A stretch of DNA of 64,000 nt, from assembly GCF_023053635.1 (NCBI RefSeq), contig NC_086172.1, positions 16,955,501 through 17,019,500 of the forward strand. Reading direction: 5' to 3'. The position numbers and the translations under genes are program-made. Each line of letters starts with the position of its first letter. Position 1 is the first letter of the stretch. The notes under the pieces are model-generated. The model ran no database searches. It was not told the DNA's origin and saw only the letters and a list, made by a program, of their open reading frames with translations. Positions 1-11,442 of the stretch are shown here, one piece after another. Source of the DNA: Elgaria multicarinata webbii. Taxonomy: Eukaryota > Chordata > Lepidosauria > Squamata > Anguidae.

Positions 1-79
1 GGCAGTTAGGTATTAAATGGTAGAAAACAGTAGGTTTTTGTCAAATTGTGAATATTTTTGTGAGGTTAATTAGAGAAAA

Positions 80-597
80 TCATAGAACCATAGAATAGCA
101 GAGTTGGAAGGGGCCTACAAAGCCATTGAGTCCAACCCCCTGCTCAATGCAGGAATCCACCCTAAAGCATCCCTGACAGATGGTTGACCAGCTGCCTCTT
201 GAAGGCCTCTAGTGTGGGAGAGCCCACAACCTCACCAGGCAACTGATTCCATTGTCGTACTGCTCTAACAGTCAGGAAGTTTTTCCTGATGTCCAGCTGG
301 AATCTGGCTTCCTTTAACTTGAGCCTGTTTTTCCATGTCCTGCACTCTGGGAGGATGGAGAAGAGATCCTGGCCCTCCTCTGTGTGACAACCTTTTAAGT
401 ATTTGAAGAGTGCTATCATGTCTCCCCTCAATCTTCTCTTCTCCAGGCTAAGCATGCCCAGTTCTTTCAGTCTCTCTTCATAGGGCTTTGTTTCCAGACC
501 CCTGATCATCCTGGTTGCCCTCCTCTGAACCTGCTCCAGCTTGTCTGCGTCCTTCTTGAATTGTGGAGCCCAGAACTGGACGCAATACTCTAGATGA
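80..597 (-). mobile_element. CR1 LINE, 5'-truncated 3' end
   Basis: A minus-strand CR1 retrotransposon fragment. Read on the minus strand, it encodes the C-terminal part of the CR1 reverse-transcriptase polyprotein: [65 protein letters not shown] and a terminal HLSGML. It then runs into a short 3' UTR that ends in the CR1-type tail (TCTATGGTTCTATG near position 80). The 5' end breaks off at about 597, where the family would continue with a GGCCTAACCAG-type sequence; here unrelated sequence follows. The open frame continues a little past that breakpoint by chance. The catalytic RT core and endonuclease are absent, so this copy is dead on arrival, as is usual for CR1. Confidence 0.93.
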
Positions 598-854
598 CAA
601 ATGTATACAATTGTCTGCAGGGTTTTCCTTGTTTGATCCATAGATATTGGGAAGTTTCCTAAATAATTTCTTTAAGACAGTATCTTTGAATTGTAACTGG
701 AGATACATAACCACCCTGGAGGGAGCAGTGCAAATCATGGCTACCATTGTTAGGATTTTATTAGTAGTATCATGTTGGATAACAGCAAAAATAATTCAGG
801 ATTTTAAAAACACACGTATTTTTAAACAACCCCAGCCTTGAGCTATGAATTTAA
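598..854. other. Unannotated spacer
   Basis: No recognisable gene or repeat between the CR1 fragment and the following palindromic element. Confidence 0.5.
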
Positions 855-995
855 GGCCTTAGCTAGACCTAAGTTTTATCCCAGGCAAATGGAGGGGTCA
901 TCCCTACCTGCTCCCAGGATCCCCTGTGTGTCATTTAGATGCACAGGGATGACCCTGGGACGATCCCAGGATATAGCCCTGGTCTAGCCATGGCC
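855..995. mobile_element. CTAGACC-type palindromic MITE, copy 1
   Basis: About 141 bp with terminal inverted repeats: GGCCTTAGCTAGACC at the left and GGTCTAGCCATGGCC at the right. The interior is also self-complementary in blocks (tcatccctacctgctcccag against cccaggatcgtcccaggg-like sequence) and contains the ATCCCAGG and GTGTGTCATTTAGATGCACAGGG motifs seen in the sister copies. There is no coding capacity. It belongs to a family represented several times in this window (see 11302, 29442 and others). No clear target duplication is visible here. hAT affiliation is inferred from the short 8-bp duplication at the 63851 relative. Confidence 0.8.
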
Positions 996-1805
996 TATGT
1001 CTCAAGATATGGAGAACTGGTGAATACAACTAAAATTTGCAAAGGCTGCCTTAAAAAAAGAAATAAAAAAGCTCAATGCATGCTCAGTTGGCAAAACCTG
1101 TTCAGTGCTGGAAACTGAGTACATGCTATCAAGAGATTTTGTCTCCAGGTAGTGCATACCTTCTGTCAATATCACTGCATCTTTGCAAACATCGCCTTTG
1201 GTTTCTGAGGGAGTGCTATGAGTCAGGTCATTGAGGATAGCTGGATGATAGAAAGTCACTGGAATGCCTACCGCCTTCTACCGCTGTTGTTCCAGCTTTT
1301 TAAATAAACGTTTAGAGTGTGACTTGAAAACAGGAGGAAAGAAAGGACAAAGAACCATTTGGCAATCTCATGAGCTAGTGTTTTTTTTAAAAGTGTCTTT
1401 ACTGTACCCCCTCACCTTTGCATTCTCTGACATTTAGAATGGAAGTTAGTTGAAATCGTAACATTCAGCATTTACGTACTTCATTTTTCCTCTAAAGATC
1501 TTGTCTGTGTCTCTGTTCTCTTTTTTTAAACCCAGCATGAGTTAATGAAGCTTTCTAACACCTTCAGAAATGGTTCAGTGTTAAAATCTCTGTTGTGGTA
1601 AAGTGAGGTGCAAATCCATTAAAACCGGAGACAGGAGACGCTATTAGTTCAGGTGCTCAGTTCTCTTCGCACTTGTTTTTAATATTGACCCTTACTCTCA
1701 TAAAAATCCCAGGAGATGTCTTTCCTCATACTACCCTGGAGAGATAATTTTCCAAGCAAACATAGTCAGGATGGAATATTATTTTGATATGCAACCAGAG
1801 TTCTT

Positions 1806-1807
<2 letters not shown>
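996..1807. other. Unannotated stretch
   Basis: AT-rich sequence with no recognised repeat and no convincing exon. The 85-codon minus-strand frame at 1002-1259 has no recognisable domain. Confidence 0.4.
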
Positions 1808-1871
<64 letters not shown>

Positions 1872-1876
1872 TCTCA
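1808..1876. repeat. (CT)n microsatellite
   Basis: About 60 bp of nearly pure CT dinucleotide repeat with a CCCT interruption near the right end. Confidence 0.97.
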
Positions 1877-3073
1877 TTTTCAGGCTCATTATTTTAAGTT
1901 TCAGCTCTTTGTTTCATCTTCTCAACCGCTCATTAACTTCTTTAAATTGAAGCTGACTTTGAACATTACAATCGAGTGGCCATAGCAGATGGATGAATAG
2001 CTTTTGCACTTCCAGTATATCATGTGAAGATGCAAATGAGCCAGTGACACATTTTCCTCTCAGTGAGATGCTTGGGCACCAGATGTGCCTGGAGCTCACT
2101 CATCTCATCACAGGAGAGATGCTCAAGTTCCTTCATACATTATGCCAAAAGTAAGGATAGCCAATTTCCATGGTTGAAGCCCCCTGAATCAGCTCTGTCT
2201 ATCTGTTGTTTTCATTTAGTATAAATGTACCTATTGTATTTAGAAGTATAAGCAAGAAAGAAACTCCCAAGAGTATCTGAACCAAACTTAAATGGAAGCT
2301 CAGATCTTTTTTTAAAATTTGTATTGCACCCCCAAAAGCTGAGAATGGTGCTTTAACAGCGCACCAAACCTGTGAATTAACCTGGCCCCTGTCTATACGA
2401 CAACGGGATTGCTCCTCATTAAATATAAAACCGAATTTTCGTTGATTCGAATCTAGATAAAGGGCATCACATTGCAGCAGCAACCGTGATTTATTTCCTG
2501 ATTTTTATTTATAGTGCAGTTATAAATGTGCACATTTGCACATACCCATATACGATGGTACAATGCTATGGAGAAGAGATGATGGAAGCTATACATTTTC
2601 TATGCGGAGCTCCACAGATTCATATACAGACAAACCGGGAGTGGGTGGTGGTGGAAGGAACGAGGCAGAAGAATCAGAGAATTCAAACTAAAAATGGCAC
2701 GTGAACAAACAAGGCAGCCGATAGGTGGGAAATCGGCCAATCACGTTGGCCTACCCTCAAAGCTCCGCCCACATGTCAAAATGCGATTTAACTCCCCCCA
2801 AAGACACATACCATAACGCAGTGCAAACTCAGACATGATCTAAAAGTCGTGGTAAATCACAAATGCGAATATGAGCATTATTGTGTTAAAAACCCGGTGC
2901 TATGGGAATGGACGGCTGGGTCATGTGTCCTGAAATGTGAATTTGTGCATTTAGGTCGGGGTAAGCAAGCCATATAGACAGGCCCCAGGCTGAGTGTGAT
3001 TTGCCCAAGACCACCTAGTTAGCTTCATGGTTGTGTGGGGATTTGAATCTGGATTGCCGGAATCCCAAATCAA

Positions 3074-3076
<3 letters not shown>
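1877..3076. other. Unannotated stretch
   Basis: No gene recognised. The segment around 2380-2990 mentions gcctgtctatac-like and atagacaggccc motifs (2384-2400 and 2972-2988) that are roughly inverted with respect to each other. They could be the ends of a degenerate TIR element of about 600 bp, but the interior gives no confirmation. Confidence 0.35.
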
Positions 3077-3122
<46 letters not shown>

Positions 3123-3124
3123 TA
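3077..3124. repeat. (ATT)n microsatellite at an L2 tail
   Basis: Pure ATT trinucleotide repeat lying directly at the 3' end of the minus-strand L2 fragment that follows. L2-clade LINEs end in short tandem repeats rather than poly(A), so this array probably grew from the element tail. Confidence 0.93.
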
Positions 3125-3500
3125 GAATATTTATATACCACTCCCATTGAAAAATTTCGGAGCGGTGTACAAGGTAAAATTAAAATAAAAACAGAATAAA
3201 AACAGTTAAAACAAAATTTAAAAGAAGCAATAACAGTAATCCAAGGCTGCATGTTAAAGAAAGGCTTCTTGGAATAAAGATGTTTTCAGGAGGCGCCGAA
3301 AGGAGTACAAGGTTGGCACCTGCCTGACCTCCAGAGGCAGGGAATTCCACAGGAGGGGCGCCACCACACTGAAGGCTCTTCCCCTGGTGGATTCCAATCG
3401 GAAGATGGATCTATGTGGAACCACCAGGAGCAGGCCCTCGGATGACCTCAGTGACCGGGCAGGTTGGTAAAGGAGAAGGCGCTCTCTCTGGTATAATTAC
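3125..3500 (-). mobile_element. L2-clade LINE, 3' end
   Basis: Minus-strand fragment with the C-terminal end of an L2 ORF2 and its 3' UTR. Read on the minus strand, the translated pieces include IHLPIG, GKSLQCGGAPPVEFPA and SGGQAGANLVLLSAPPENIF, which match the usual L2 C-terminal pattern (a small-residue-rich segment, then WNxLP-like, then an LFxxAF-like end). The tail runs through gtacaccgctccgaaattt-type sequence into an (ATT)n array. The polymerase core is absent. Frameshifts are likely, as the pieces do not form one long frame. Confidence 0.75.
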
Positions 3501-4828
3501 CACATGGCACTAGCTCAGATTAGCCCAGGGGCAGATAGCATAAAGCCTGTGAACTACAGTTGCCCCCTCCCCTCGCCCAGATTTCCCTCCTCTGCAGCAG
3601 CATTGGGGTTGGAGCAAGATCTAAATTGACTGGTTATGACCTGTGGATAATACAATACACATATTAATTAATATTAGATTATAATTGGAAGGATAGATGG
3701 ATTGATCAATCTATTTCTGTTCCATGTTAGTTTTGCATGTGTTCATTTCTTAGTGTGTTCCATCCTGTTATATTTCTAATCTGCCATTTTTATATCTCAT
3801 GAAAATCAATAGCATTTTAATGTGTTTTCCCACCATATGTAGTTTTGTATGCATTTTACCCCCAAATCCACTTTTTTCCTATACATTTTACTCTAAAATA
3901 CACATTTTTTTCCTGCATTTCCAGAAATGAACTTTAACCTAAAATATGCAGTTTGATCTTCTCTTGGGTACATTCCTTGAGCTGAGAAAACTGTATCAGG
4001 AAATTTAAAAAGTGTGACTACCAGAGGGTAACTGTGTTTCAATCTATATATTAATCTAGAAAGTGCAGCTTAAAAATGCAGATGGAACAAAATTTTCAAG
4101 CACCCCTATTTTTTAGCTTTCAGTAACTGAATATAGCAATACAAATACTGCTACCCCCCGAGTGAATTTTCATATTTACATTTTACATATTTACATCCAT
4201 GAGTAGTGTTATAAGAATGGCTGTGTCTGTGAAGGAGGTCTTATCTTCAGGTTTCTATAAATTCATTTGCCTGCTCTTCAGTGGTGACTGGCACTCTCTT
4301 TCTGGGATGTCCTTCTGCTTCCCGCAAAAATCCAGCAGGAAGAGACATAGACCTGTTCCTCCTTTTCTCCCCCACGTTCTCCCCCACCAAAAACTAGGTG
4401 TTGCAGGTGGGACCTTAAGTGCCTTGATGCTTCCTCTGTACCTCCTGCAAAAAGTCCAATGGGGGGGGGGGAAACATCTCTGATTTCAACTATGGGGAAT
4501 GTGGGGGAAAGAAAGGGCAGCTGATTTCTCTCCCTTCCTGTTGGGCCTTTGCATTGCAGCACCAGGAAAGTGCTGTTTATGCCATCTGCAAACGACCGTG
4601 GCGAGGGAAATCCCCCCTACACTTCCCTAATTTCTCTGTCCATGCCAAAGGTCTTTGGGAAGGTAGGAGGGGTTGGGGGCAACTGTAAATAATGGCTTCT
4701 TAGCCATGTGGCAAACGCAAATAGTGGCTTGGCTAAGTAGCCAGAGTTATGGGTGATAGCTTATTTTATTTCAGATGCATGTGAATTCTTTATATAAGAG
4801 GCATATGATATAAAACAGTACCCTTAGG
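3501..4828. other. Unannotated stretch
   Basis: AT-rich sequence. Region 3820-3960 is enriched in short tttt(c)ctgcattt-type words, as is common in degenerate old repeats. The two roughly 94-codon frames at 4199-4562 lie on opposite strands of the same segment and show no domain. Confidence 0.35.
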
Positions 4829-4980
4829 ACCTGTTTCATGTTTGTGGATTCTTCCAGCACACCCACACCCATATATTATATATTATATTATATTATATTA
4901 TATTATATTATATTATATCATATTATATTATATTATATTATATCTATAGTGCTGGAAGAATCCATAAACATGAAACAGGT
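4829..4980. repeat. 32-bp inverted repeat around an AT microsatellite
   Basis: The left arm (4829-4860) starts acctgtttcatgtttgtgga. The right arm (4949-4980) is its reverse complement with a single mismatch (CAC against TAT in the middle). The loop is a roughly 70-bp (TATAT)n array at 4872-4943. The structure looks like the remnant of a small palindromic DNA transposon whose interior expanded as an AT-rich microsatellite. It is also a good candidate for cruciform extrusion. No target duplication was identified. Confidence 0.88.
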
Positions 4981-5525
4981 CAGTTGCCAAGATTTCATTA
5001 GACTCCAGCACTGCAATAAGCAAAACATAGGATGCAACAGGCTTGGTTCTCAAAAGCAGGGGCCATCCTCAGCAGGGGCAGTTGAAAAGCACACTCTGGT
5101 GGTGTCCTTGAACTTACCCCCTTTACTTTTTCTAATATGAAATGAATGGCTACTGTTTGCTCTTATTGGGGAATATTAGCATCCCACTTGCAGAAAGTTT
5201 CAGTTACGGCAAAGTCTGCTCTCCAGGTTTTGGTGCCTGCTCCTCCTTGTCAGGCATCCCTGGGTCATGTATGTGTGTGCAATATCATCTACCTGTGGAG
5301 CAAGAATGAGAAAATTCTGGCTCATCAGCCAAATTTGGCCTGCCTGACTGTGCCTCTGGCCTGTGGAGGCCTTGGGCAAGGTCTTGCCCCTCCCTGAACC
5401 TCCATTGGCTTCACTCCTCCCTCCTCCTCCCCTGTCGAGGAAGGAAAGCAGGGAGCAAAACCACATCAGGACTCAGCCAGCAAATCAAGGACCAGGTTGA
5501 GATGCCAGCTGAGTTCTGTGAATGC

Positions 5526-5528
<3 letters not shown>
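4981..5528. other. Unannotated stretch
   Basis: No repeat or gene recognised. Open frames of 83-100 codons overlap on both strands without domain similarity. Confidence 0.4.

Positions 5529-5577
<49 letters not shown>
5529..5577. repeat. (TG)n microsatellite
   Basis: About 49 bp of uninterrupted TG repeat. Confidence 0.97.
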
Positions 5578-5579
<2 letters not shown>

Positions 5580-6591
5580 CACACTCAGGCATACAATGGA
5601 CTTTTGCTAGCACAAAATAGGTCTTGTTTCATAGAGTATGACATCCCTGGGTGTGTTAGCCACATCCACCTTATTATATCCATTCAAAATAGAGGTCAAT
5701 TAACGAGCAAACATTTGTCGCACACAAGGTACAGCTGTTGAAAAGGTTGTTGAACGAAGTAAAAAGTGTGCGTAGTAGAAAGCTCCGATCATTAGGCTGC
5801 TGGCTTTATTTGTGTAATTTGTAGCTCTCCATATATCCAAAGGCTGAGAGCAGATAACATTCAGAAGCACGTGTTTAAAGTACTAAAATGTTTATAAACA
5901 GAGAGATGAAAGCTGGATACTGTTCATACGCTATCAACGCTTAAAACAAACAAACAAACACATTGCTAGCCATAACATATTTACCCACTAAAATTCTGAA
6001 AGTTTTGTGATCTCTTGTCATTGTAACGTATAACCACTATATGCAGTATTATATATAGTATTTAGGCCGTCAATCAGCAAACCCCTACATGTCCTTTTCA
6101 TGGCAACTTTGTGATTATTTTGTTCTAAAATGTACACATCTCGATAGTTTCTCACCCAGCATTTACAGACTTGAGGCAATTAATATTGATGGCCAACTAT
6201 ACCTTTGAATCCCTTATCAGCTTTCATAGGAGTCTTTGAAAAGTTCCACTAACTGGAGAAGAAGCCTTCTTTTCAGTGTGCTGGAAATATCTCTGAATAT
6301 CTTTCCAAAAGACTAAGGCACCAAGCCAGGAATGTTCAATGGTCCGATTGTCTTTTAGCATCTCTGCTCAGAAACTAGTTGTTCTAAAAACTCGGAACTT
6401 TGGGTTGAATCCATAGCAGATAAACTAGAATCTTGTAGCTAAACAGTTGGTTGGTTAGTCAGCTCAAATCGATATGTGAAAGTCACCCACTGCTTTTCAA
6501 CCCCCACTGTCTCCTCAGGCTGCTAGATCACAATGCTGAAGTGACAGACACTTTCCCATGTCAGGCTCCAATATCAAGACCTGTGGGTTGA
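5578..6591. other. Unannotated stretch
   Basis: AT-rich sequence with no convincing gene or repeat. A short (CAAA)n run lies near 5946-5960. Confidence 0.4.
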
Positions 6592-6810
6592 GATTCCAGC
6601 TGGACATCAGGAAAAACTTCCTGACTGTTAGAGCAGTATGACAATGGAATCAGTTACCTAGGGAGGTTGTGGGCTCTCCCACACTAGAGGCCTTCAAGAG
6701 GCAGCTGGACAAGCATCTGTCAGGGATGCTTTAGGGTGGATTCCTGCATTGAGCAGAGGGTTGGACTCGATGGCCTTGTAGGCCCCTTCCAACTCTGCTA
6801 TTCTATGATG
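6592..6810 (+). mobile_element. CR1 LINE, short 3' end
   Basis: Plus-strand CR1 fragment starting inside the codons for [14 protein letters not shown] and continuing through the C-terminal [25 protein letters not shown] segment to the tail TCTGCTATTCTATGATG. An in-frame TGA replaces the usual arginine codon after RAV (agcagtatgacaatgg). It is about 219 bp, severely 5'-truncated and non-coding. Confidence 0.92.
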
Positions 6811-8882
6811 TAAAAGGTTCGGCCATGAAAAAAGCACATTTTGTTTCTTATTAATATCCACCAGAACCTCGCAGATGACCAAATTTAATGAAATAATGCA
6901 AGCTGCCCTGATGTGCTTTACAAAAGCTAAACTGTACCTCACCCTTTTAAAAACATTAATAGCTTAATGATTTGTAAATTGTTTGAAAAGTGCAAACAAC
7001 ATTTTACCTTTCCTTAGAGCCAGCATGGCATATGGTAACACTGGGACAACATGGGCTCTCCTTTAACAACAAAAATCTATTTCTTTAGAATACAACCAAT
7101 GGCTGAAGCTTTGTAAAGTGGAGCTCATAAGCTCAGATTTCCTTCTGGCACCCCTGACTATAGCTCCTTTCGCGGGGGGGGGGGGGACTAATGCAAAAAT
7201 AATTATATTGTTTTTGGAATGGTTCAGTACAGTCTCTTTCTCATTCCACAATGATATGTATGTTAAGAGGGTCTTAATATTATGTCAGTCTCAAACCTGG
7301 GGTTCCTCAAACCTACTACCGTCAGAATTATTGAATTGGACACAGCGGGGAAAGCTCTGACCTTTGTATGCTCACTGCTGTTTGAAATAACAAGGCAGAG
7401 GAATGGTCACAAGCCCATGGGCAGAATAAGAAAAGGGTTGGGGAACAGCAATATACACAAGAAACTGTTCAAAAAATGTCTTAAGCCTGCCTCAATTTCT
7501 CTCAGGGGCTACAGTCAGGGACGCGGGGGTTGGGGGGGGGGGGCAAAAGGCAAAAGAGGGTGTGCCTGAAGATCAAAGGAGTGCGGGCGCAAATACCAAC
7601 ATTTTTCAGTTTAAAGTTCTTACTGCCAGTCACTAAGACTTGGGAGAGACATTTCCTCACTTCAGCATGGGGAGTCACCGTTAATGCAGGGGGGAAGTGT
7701 GTGACGTGGGCCGCCAGGATGTGCCTTGCAGCACTCAGGTGTGTGTTTGCTCTTGCGCTGAAGGCACCTGACTGGGGCCAGGGGGCTGAATGTGTGTGTG
7801 TGCCGTGTGTGTGTGTCTGTTGGCCTCCCTGACCCAGTCGGATGCTCGTGACAACCCTATGGAGCCAGGGGAAGGGAATATGACCTGTGGAGAACTCTAG
7901 AGGGTTGGATTGGGACCCCAGAATCGCTGGAGTGGATTGGGGCCCTACCCCTGCCTTTCAAACAAATGCATGTAAAGTGTGCATGTAAGCACCCAGTTTT
8001 GGTAAACAAAAGCAGCTTCACGCAGGGGCATCTTTTGTGTGTAGAAGCAGTCAAGGAAGAAGTGTGCAGGGTTCCAGTCATGTGCTTACTGTTGCAAACA
8101 CGTGACTGGGGAACGTTGCGGTGGGAAAGTTGCAATGGGAAAATGGTGGGCAGGGAAAGATTCAGTACCTTCTCCCACACCATTTCTTTATGCGCGCACA
8201 CACACACATCATCTGCTTATGTTTACTAAAACTGGTGGGGGGAAAGAAGCGAAGGCACCAAACACAGGAACTTCAAAGTGCACGAAGACCAACCGTTTTT
8301 GAAGGTGACTTGGGTGTGACTTGGATGCAGTTCTATTTAAGGCTGAGCAAAATGTTCTCAAGTGAGAAATTTTGACTTGATTGGAGGGTGGTGGAACTCC
8401 CCTTCCTTTTACTGCCACCGCTAGTTTATAATTGTGGCAGCAGCATTCATCCCAATGAGTGCTGCTCCAGGCTGCCATTTTTATTATCCAGAATCACCTC
8501 TGAGTGACATGCATATAACCTAGCATAGTTTGAGCTGAATTCTGGGTAATAAAAGGATGGCTGCCAGCTGGCATCCACCGGGAAGAACACTATGGCTACC
8601 AATACCAGTAACTTTCATGGCTGCCCCCTCTCTTTCTTGGCCAGTGAATGGGGATGTGAAAGTGGGAGGGGCCATTTTGGCCTGGCCTTATGAGAAACCA
8701 AAATGGTCTTCTCCACCATCTCAAAATAAACTTTTTCATTGAAAGAATAGAATTGGAGTCGTTGTCTGAGGAGTACATCTGAAATGTATTAGGCAATAAA
8801 TTGTTTTCTATGCACCCTTGAGGTTTTCTCACCTTTTAGTCCCACTATGGTTCTTTTTGTGTTTGCCCCTGAGAGTGTTAGA
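6811..8882. other. Unannotated stretch with poly-G and GT tracts
   Basis: No gene is supported. There are poly-G runs at 7175-7188 and 7536-7544, a (GT)n-rich patch at 7793-7820 and an (AC)n patch at 8197-8209. The many overlapping 60-116-codon frames on both strands at 7.1-8.5 kb arise from this GC- and GT-biased sequence and show no conserved domain. Confidence 0.4.
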
Positions 8883-8883
8883 T

Positions 8884-8930
<47 letters not shown>

Positions 8931-8953
8931 TATTGATTGATAGATAGATAGAT
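8883..8953. repeat. (GATA)n microsatellite
   Basis: GATA/TAGA tetranucleotide repeat with one interruption (attattgattga) near 8930. Confidence 0.96.
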
Positions 8954-9565
8954 GACATGGGTTCCCTTAAGAAAGTCTGGGAATTTTAGTTTTATGAGGG
9001 TCCTGAGAATTCTGTGTTAGAGATCAGTAATCCTCTCCAAGAACCATTTCAAGTTTTTTTAGAGGGAACAATGAAAATTAAATGAATTTAAACTTTAAAT
9101 GCAGAAATATGCTAACAGACATTTAGGACCATCAGAGGTTGGAGCTTATTTTCCATGATATAATGGAATGAATTGGAATTAACTTAAATCAACAAAATTG
9201 TTTCTTTTAGACATTTAAATCAATATTTTATTTACAAATCTAATACCTTGTAAGCTGTAGCTAGAGCTCTCATGGTGAAACATGACAAGGGAATTAATAA
9301 AACATAATTGCGTCTTTCAGGAAAATATAGTACAAACTGAACTGACATGCAGTAGGACTATTTCACTATATCCTTTGATATAAAATGCAGAACATTTACT
9401 GAGCTTTGTCTCAATTCAGTGTTTAATGAGAGAAAACGCTGTTATGTAAAAGTTCTTAATCCCAATTTCGCTGTGGTGCTCTTTCCTCCAGTAGTGTTGG
9501 CACAGAACCCAACATGTTTTTACCAAATCAACAGGTGCACAGCTTGGATACTGTTAGAAACTTTG
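8954..9565. other. Unannotated stretch
   Basis: AT-rich sequence with nothing recognised. Confidence 0.4.
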
Positions 9566-9573
9566 GTCTAACT

Positions 9574-9706
9574 CAGTGCTGGGCAACTTATGGGCTTGCA
9601 GATGTTTTGGCCTTTAACTCCCATCAGCCTTGCCAACATAGCCAATGGTGAGGGATGATGGGAGTTGTAGGCCAAAGAATTTGGAGGGCCACGTTGCCCA
9701 CATGAA
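9574..9706. mobile_element. hAT-like hairpin MITE (GGGCAAC type)
   Basis: A 133-bp palindromic element. The left end is CAGTGCTGGGCAACTTATGG, and the right end contains GGCCACGTTGCCCACATGAA. Between them are the internal complementary words ttggcctttaactcccatca and tgatgggagttgtaggccaa. Flanks gtctaact (9566-9573) and gtctagat (9707-9714) agree at 6 of 8 positions, consistent with a decayed 8-bp hAT target duplication. No coding capacity. Related copies lie at 16077, 27885, 31607 and perhaps 52467. Confidence 0.8.
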
Positions 9707-9714
9707 GTCTAGAT

Positions 9715-10448
9715 GATGAAGTGTCCTCGTAAGGTCCCTGGAAGGGAGAAAGACCCTTACGGGATGTGCTCCCATTGAGATACATTTCATTCTCACACGG
9801 CTAGAAAGATCTACACATAGACAAGATTGGAAAGGATGACACTACTTCAGCACGTTTATTGAGGTTGACATGAATTCACATGCACACATTGATTTTGGGG
9901 GAATTAGCTGAGCAAGCTATTTGTTAAACATTATAGCAATTGGGGATGCTTCAGCCTTCAATGAGAATTCTGCTTTGATGAGTTCTCAATGAAGCTGAGC
10001 TCCAGGCCTACAAGTAAGGCCATGGACATGTGTGAATCACTTGTGTGGAATGGGGAGGGATAGGCATGGGGATATATAAGAGTATGGAAGAGGAGTTTAG
10101 GTAAATAGGAGTACCCAATACTAATGGTAACAGAGGAGAAGAGTGCAAAGGCAAGAGGTATTAGAGATGTATCAATGTAAAAAGAGGCCCTGCCTGGAAT
10201 TCCTGTCGTCTAATGCAGGCTGCACAAAAGTAGCTGGGATTCTAACCACAAACAAGTTCAAGATTATATCCAAATAACCACACATACATACACACAGAGA
10301 GAGTGGGGGAAGCAGGGGTGGAGGCTACAATTTATATAAAAGAACCCCCAGGTGCAATATATCTTTCCCTGGGATGAAGCCCTTCCCTGCAGACTGGAAC
10401 TAGCAAGTGTTGCAACTCCACATTTCAGGTGCAGCAGAAAGTAACTAT
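9715..10448. other. Unannotated stretch
   Basis: No gene or repeat recognised. Confidence 0.4.
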
Positions 10449-10587
10449 GGCCATTTCTACACCTGCCTTTTCCAGGGATCGTCCCGGGATCATCCCTGTG
10501 CATGCAAATGACACACAGGGGATCCTGGGAGCAGGCAGGGATGACCCCTCCATTTTCCTGGGATAATCCTTAGGTGTAGAAATGGCC
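10449..10587. mobile_element. CTACACC-type palindromic MITE
   Basis: A 139-bp element with excellent terminal inverted repeats: GGCCATTTCTACACCTGCC at the left and TTAGGTGTAGAAATGGCC at the right. The core gatcatccctgtgcatgcaa followed by atgacacacaggggatcctg is shared with the CTAGACC-type elements, so the two TIR types are subfamilies of one palindromic family. Non-coding. Confidence 0.87.
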
Positions 10588-11301
10588 TATGTTGCCTTTC
10601 CAGCTGAGGTGTTTGTGCAGGGGTGCCAGGCTACTAACTAGTGCAGCAGGCAAAACTGGATTGAGGCAAAACAGTGGCAGAACGGCAGCATCCACTGCCT
10701 GATTTAGGGCTCCTTTGGTGGGCTTGTCTGATAGTAGCAGGATGCTGAGTTTGGCTTTCTCCCCAAGCAATTGGCCCTAGAGCTTTTCACCGGAGTGGGC
10801 TGCTCCAAATCTATGCAGAGTCCTGTGGGGAGGTCACCCAGTGGGGTTCCAATTAGCCATGGTTCGTCACCAATTCTCTGAAGAAAAATCGGTGACCTCT
10901 TGCAACTGGAATCCTGCCTTCTTAAACTCTTTTTGCAAATGAAATGACCTTACAACCAGTATGACCACTCTGCTAAAAACTTACAAAATGTGCTCCTTTT
11001 ACTGGGAATGGCTGTGCTTTTGGGGAACAAAAGACCTACAGACTTTCCTGCTCGAGCCGTTTCTTACGGAAAAGATTATCTTTGACACAAACAACTGTAT
11101 TAAGGACAGGTGTCAAGAAAGCTAGGTTGCCACAACAGGAGCATATGGTAGGTATGAACAGGTACCTGGAAGATATTGCTCTTGTACCAAGCATTTGCAT
11201 GTTTTGCCTAATTTTACCCTCTACCTTTGCCTTGGGTCATGCATTTTCTGAAAGTTTATTTGAAACTGAATTGCTCCATCTAGTCATGCGTACCTGACTA
11301 A
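10588..11301. other. Unannotated stretch
   Basis: No gene or repeat recognised. The 66- and 71-codon frames here have no domain. Confidence 0.4.
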
Positions 11302-11442
11302 GGCCATAGCTAGACCTAGGGTTTATCCCAGGATCATCCCAGGTTCATCCCTGCCTGAGCGCTGGATGCCCTGTGTGGCACTTAGATGAACAGGTTTGAC
11401 CCCAGGACAATCCTGGGATAAACCTTAGGTCTAGCTATGGCC
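11302..11442. mobile_element. CTAGACC-type palindromic MITE, copy 2
   Basis: A 141-bp element and probably the best-preserved copy of its type here. The left TIR is GGCCATAGCTAGACCTAGGG, and the right TIR is CCTTAGGTCTAGCTATGGCC. Inner complementary blocks are ggtttatcccaggatcatcc and atcctgggataaacc. The flanks (ctgactaa and tgaactta) do not give a convincing duplication. Non-coding. Confidence 0.88.

Noticed and set aside
162-641. 159-codon minus-strand frame as a host gene
   Set aside because: All recognisable residues are the CR1 RT C-terminus. The N-terminal extension crosses the truncation point by chance.
8881-8955. CRISPR-like regular repeat
   Set aside because: Plain GATA microsatellite without spacers. 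The window is vertebrate, so CRISPR arrays are not expected.
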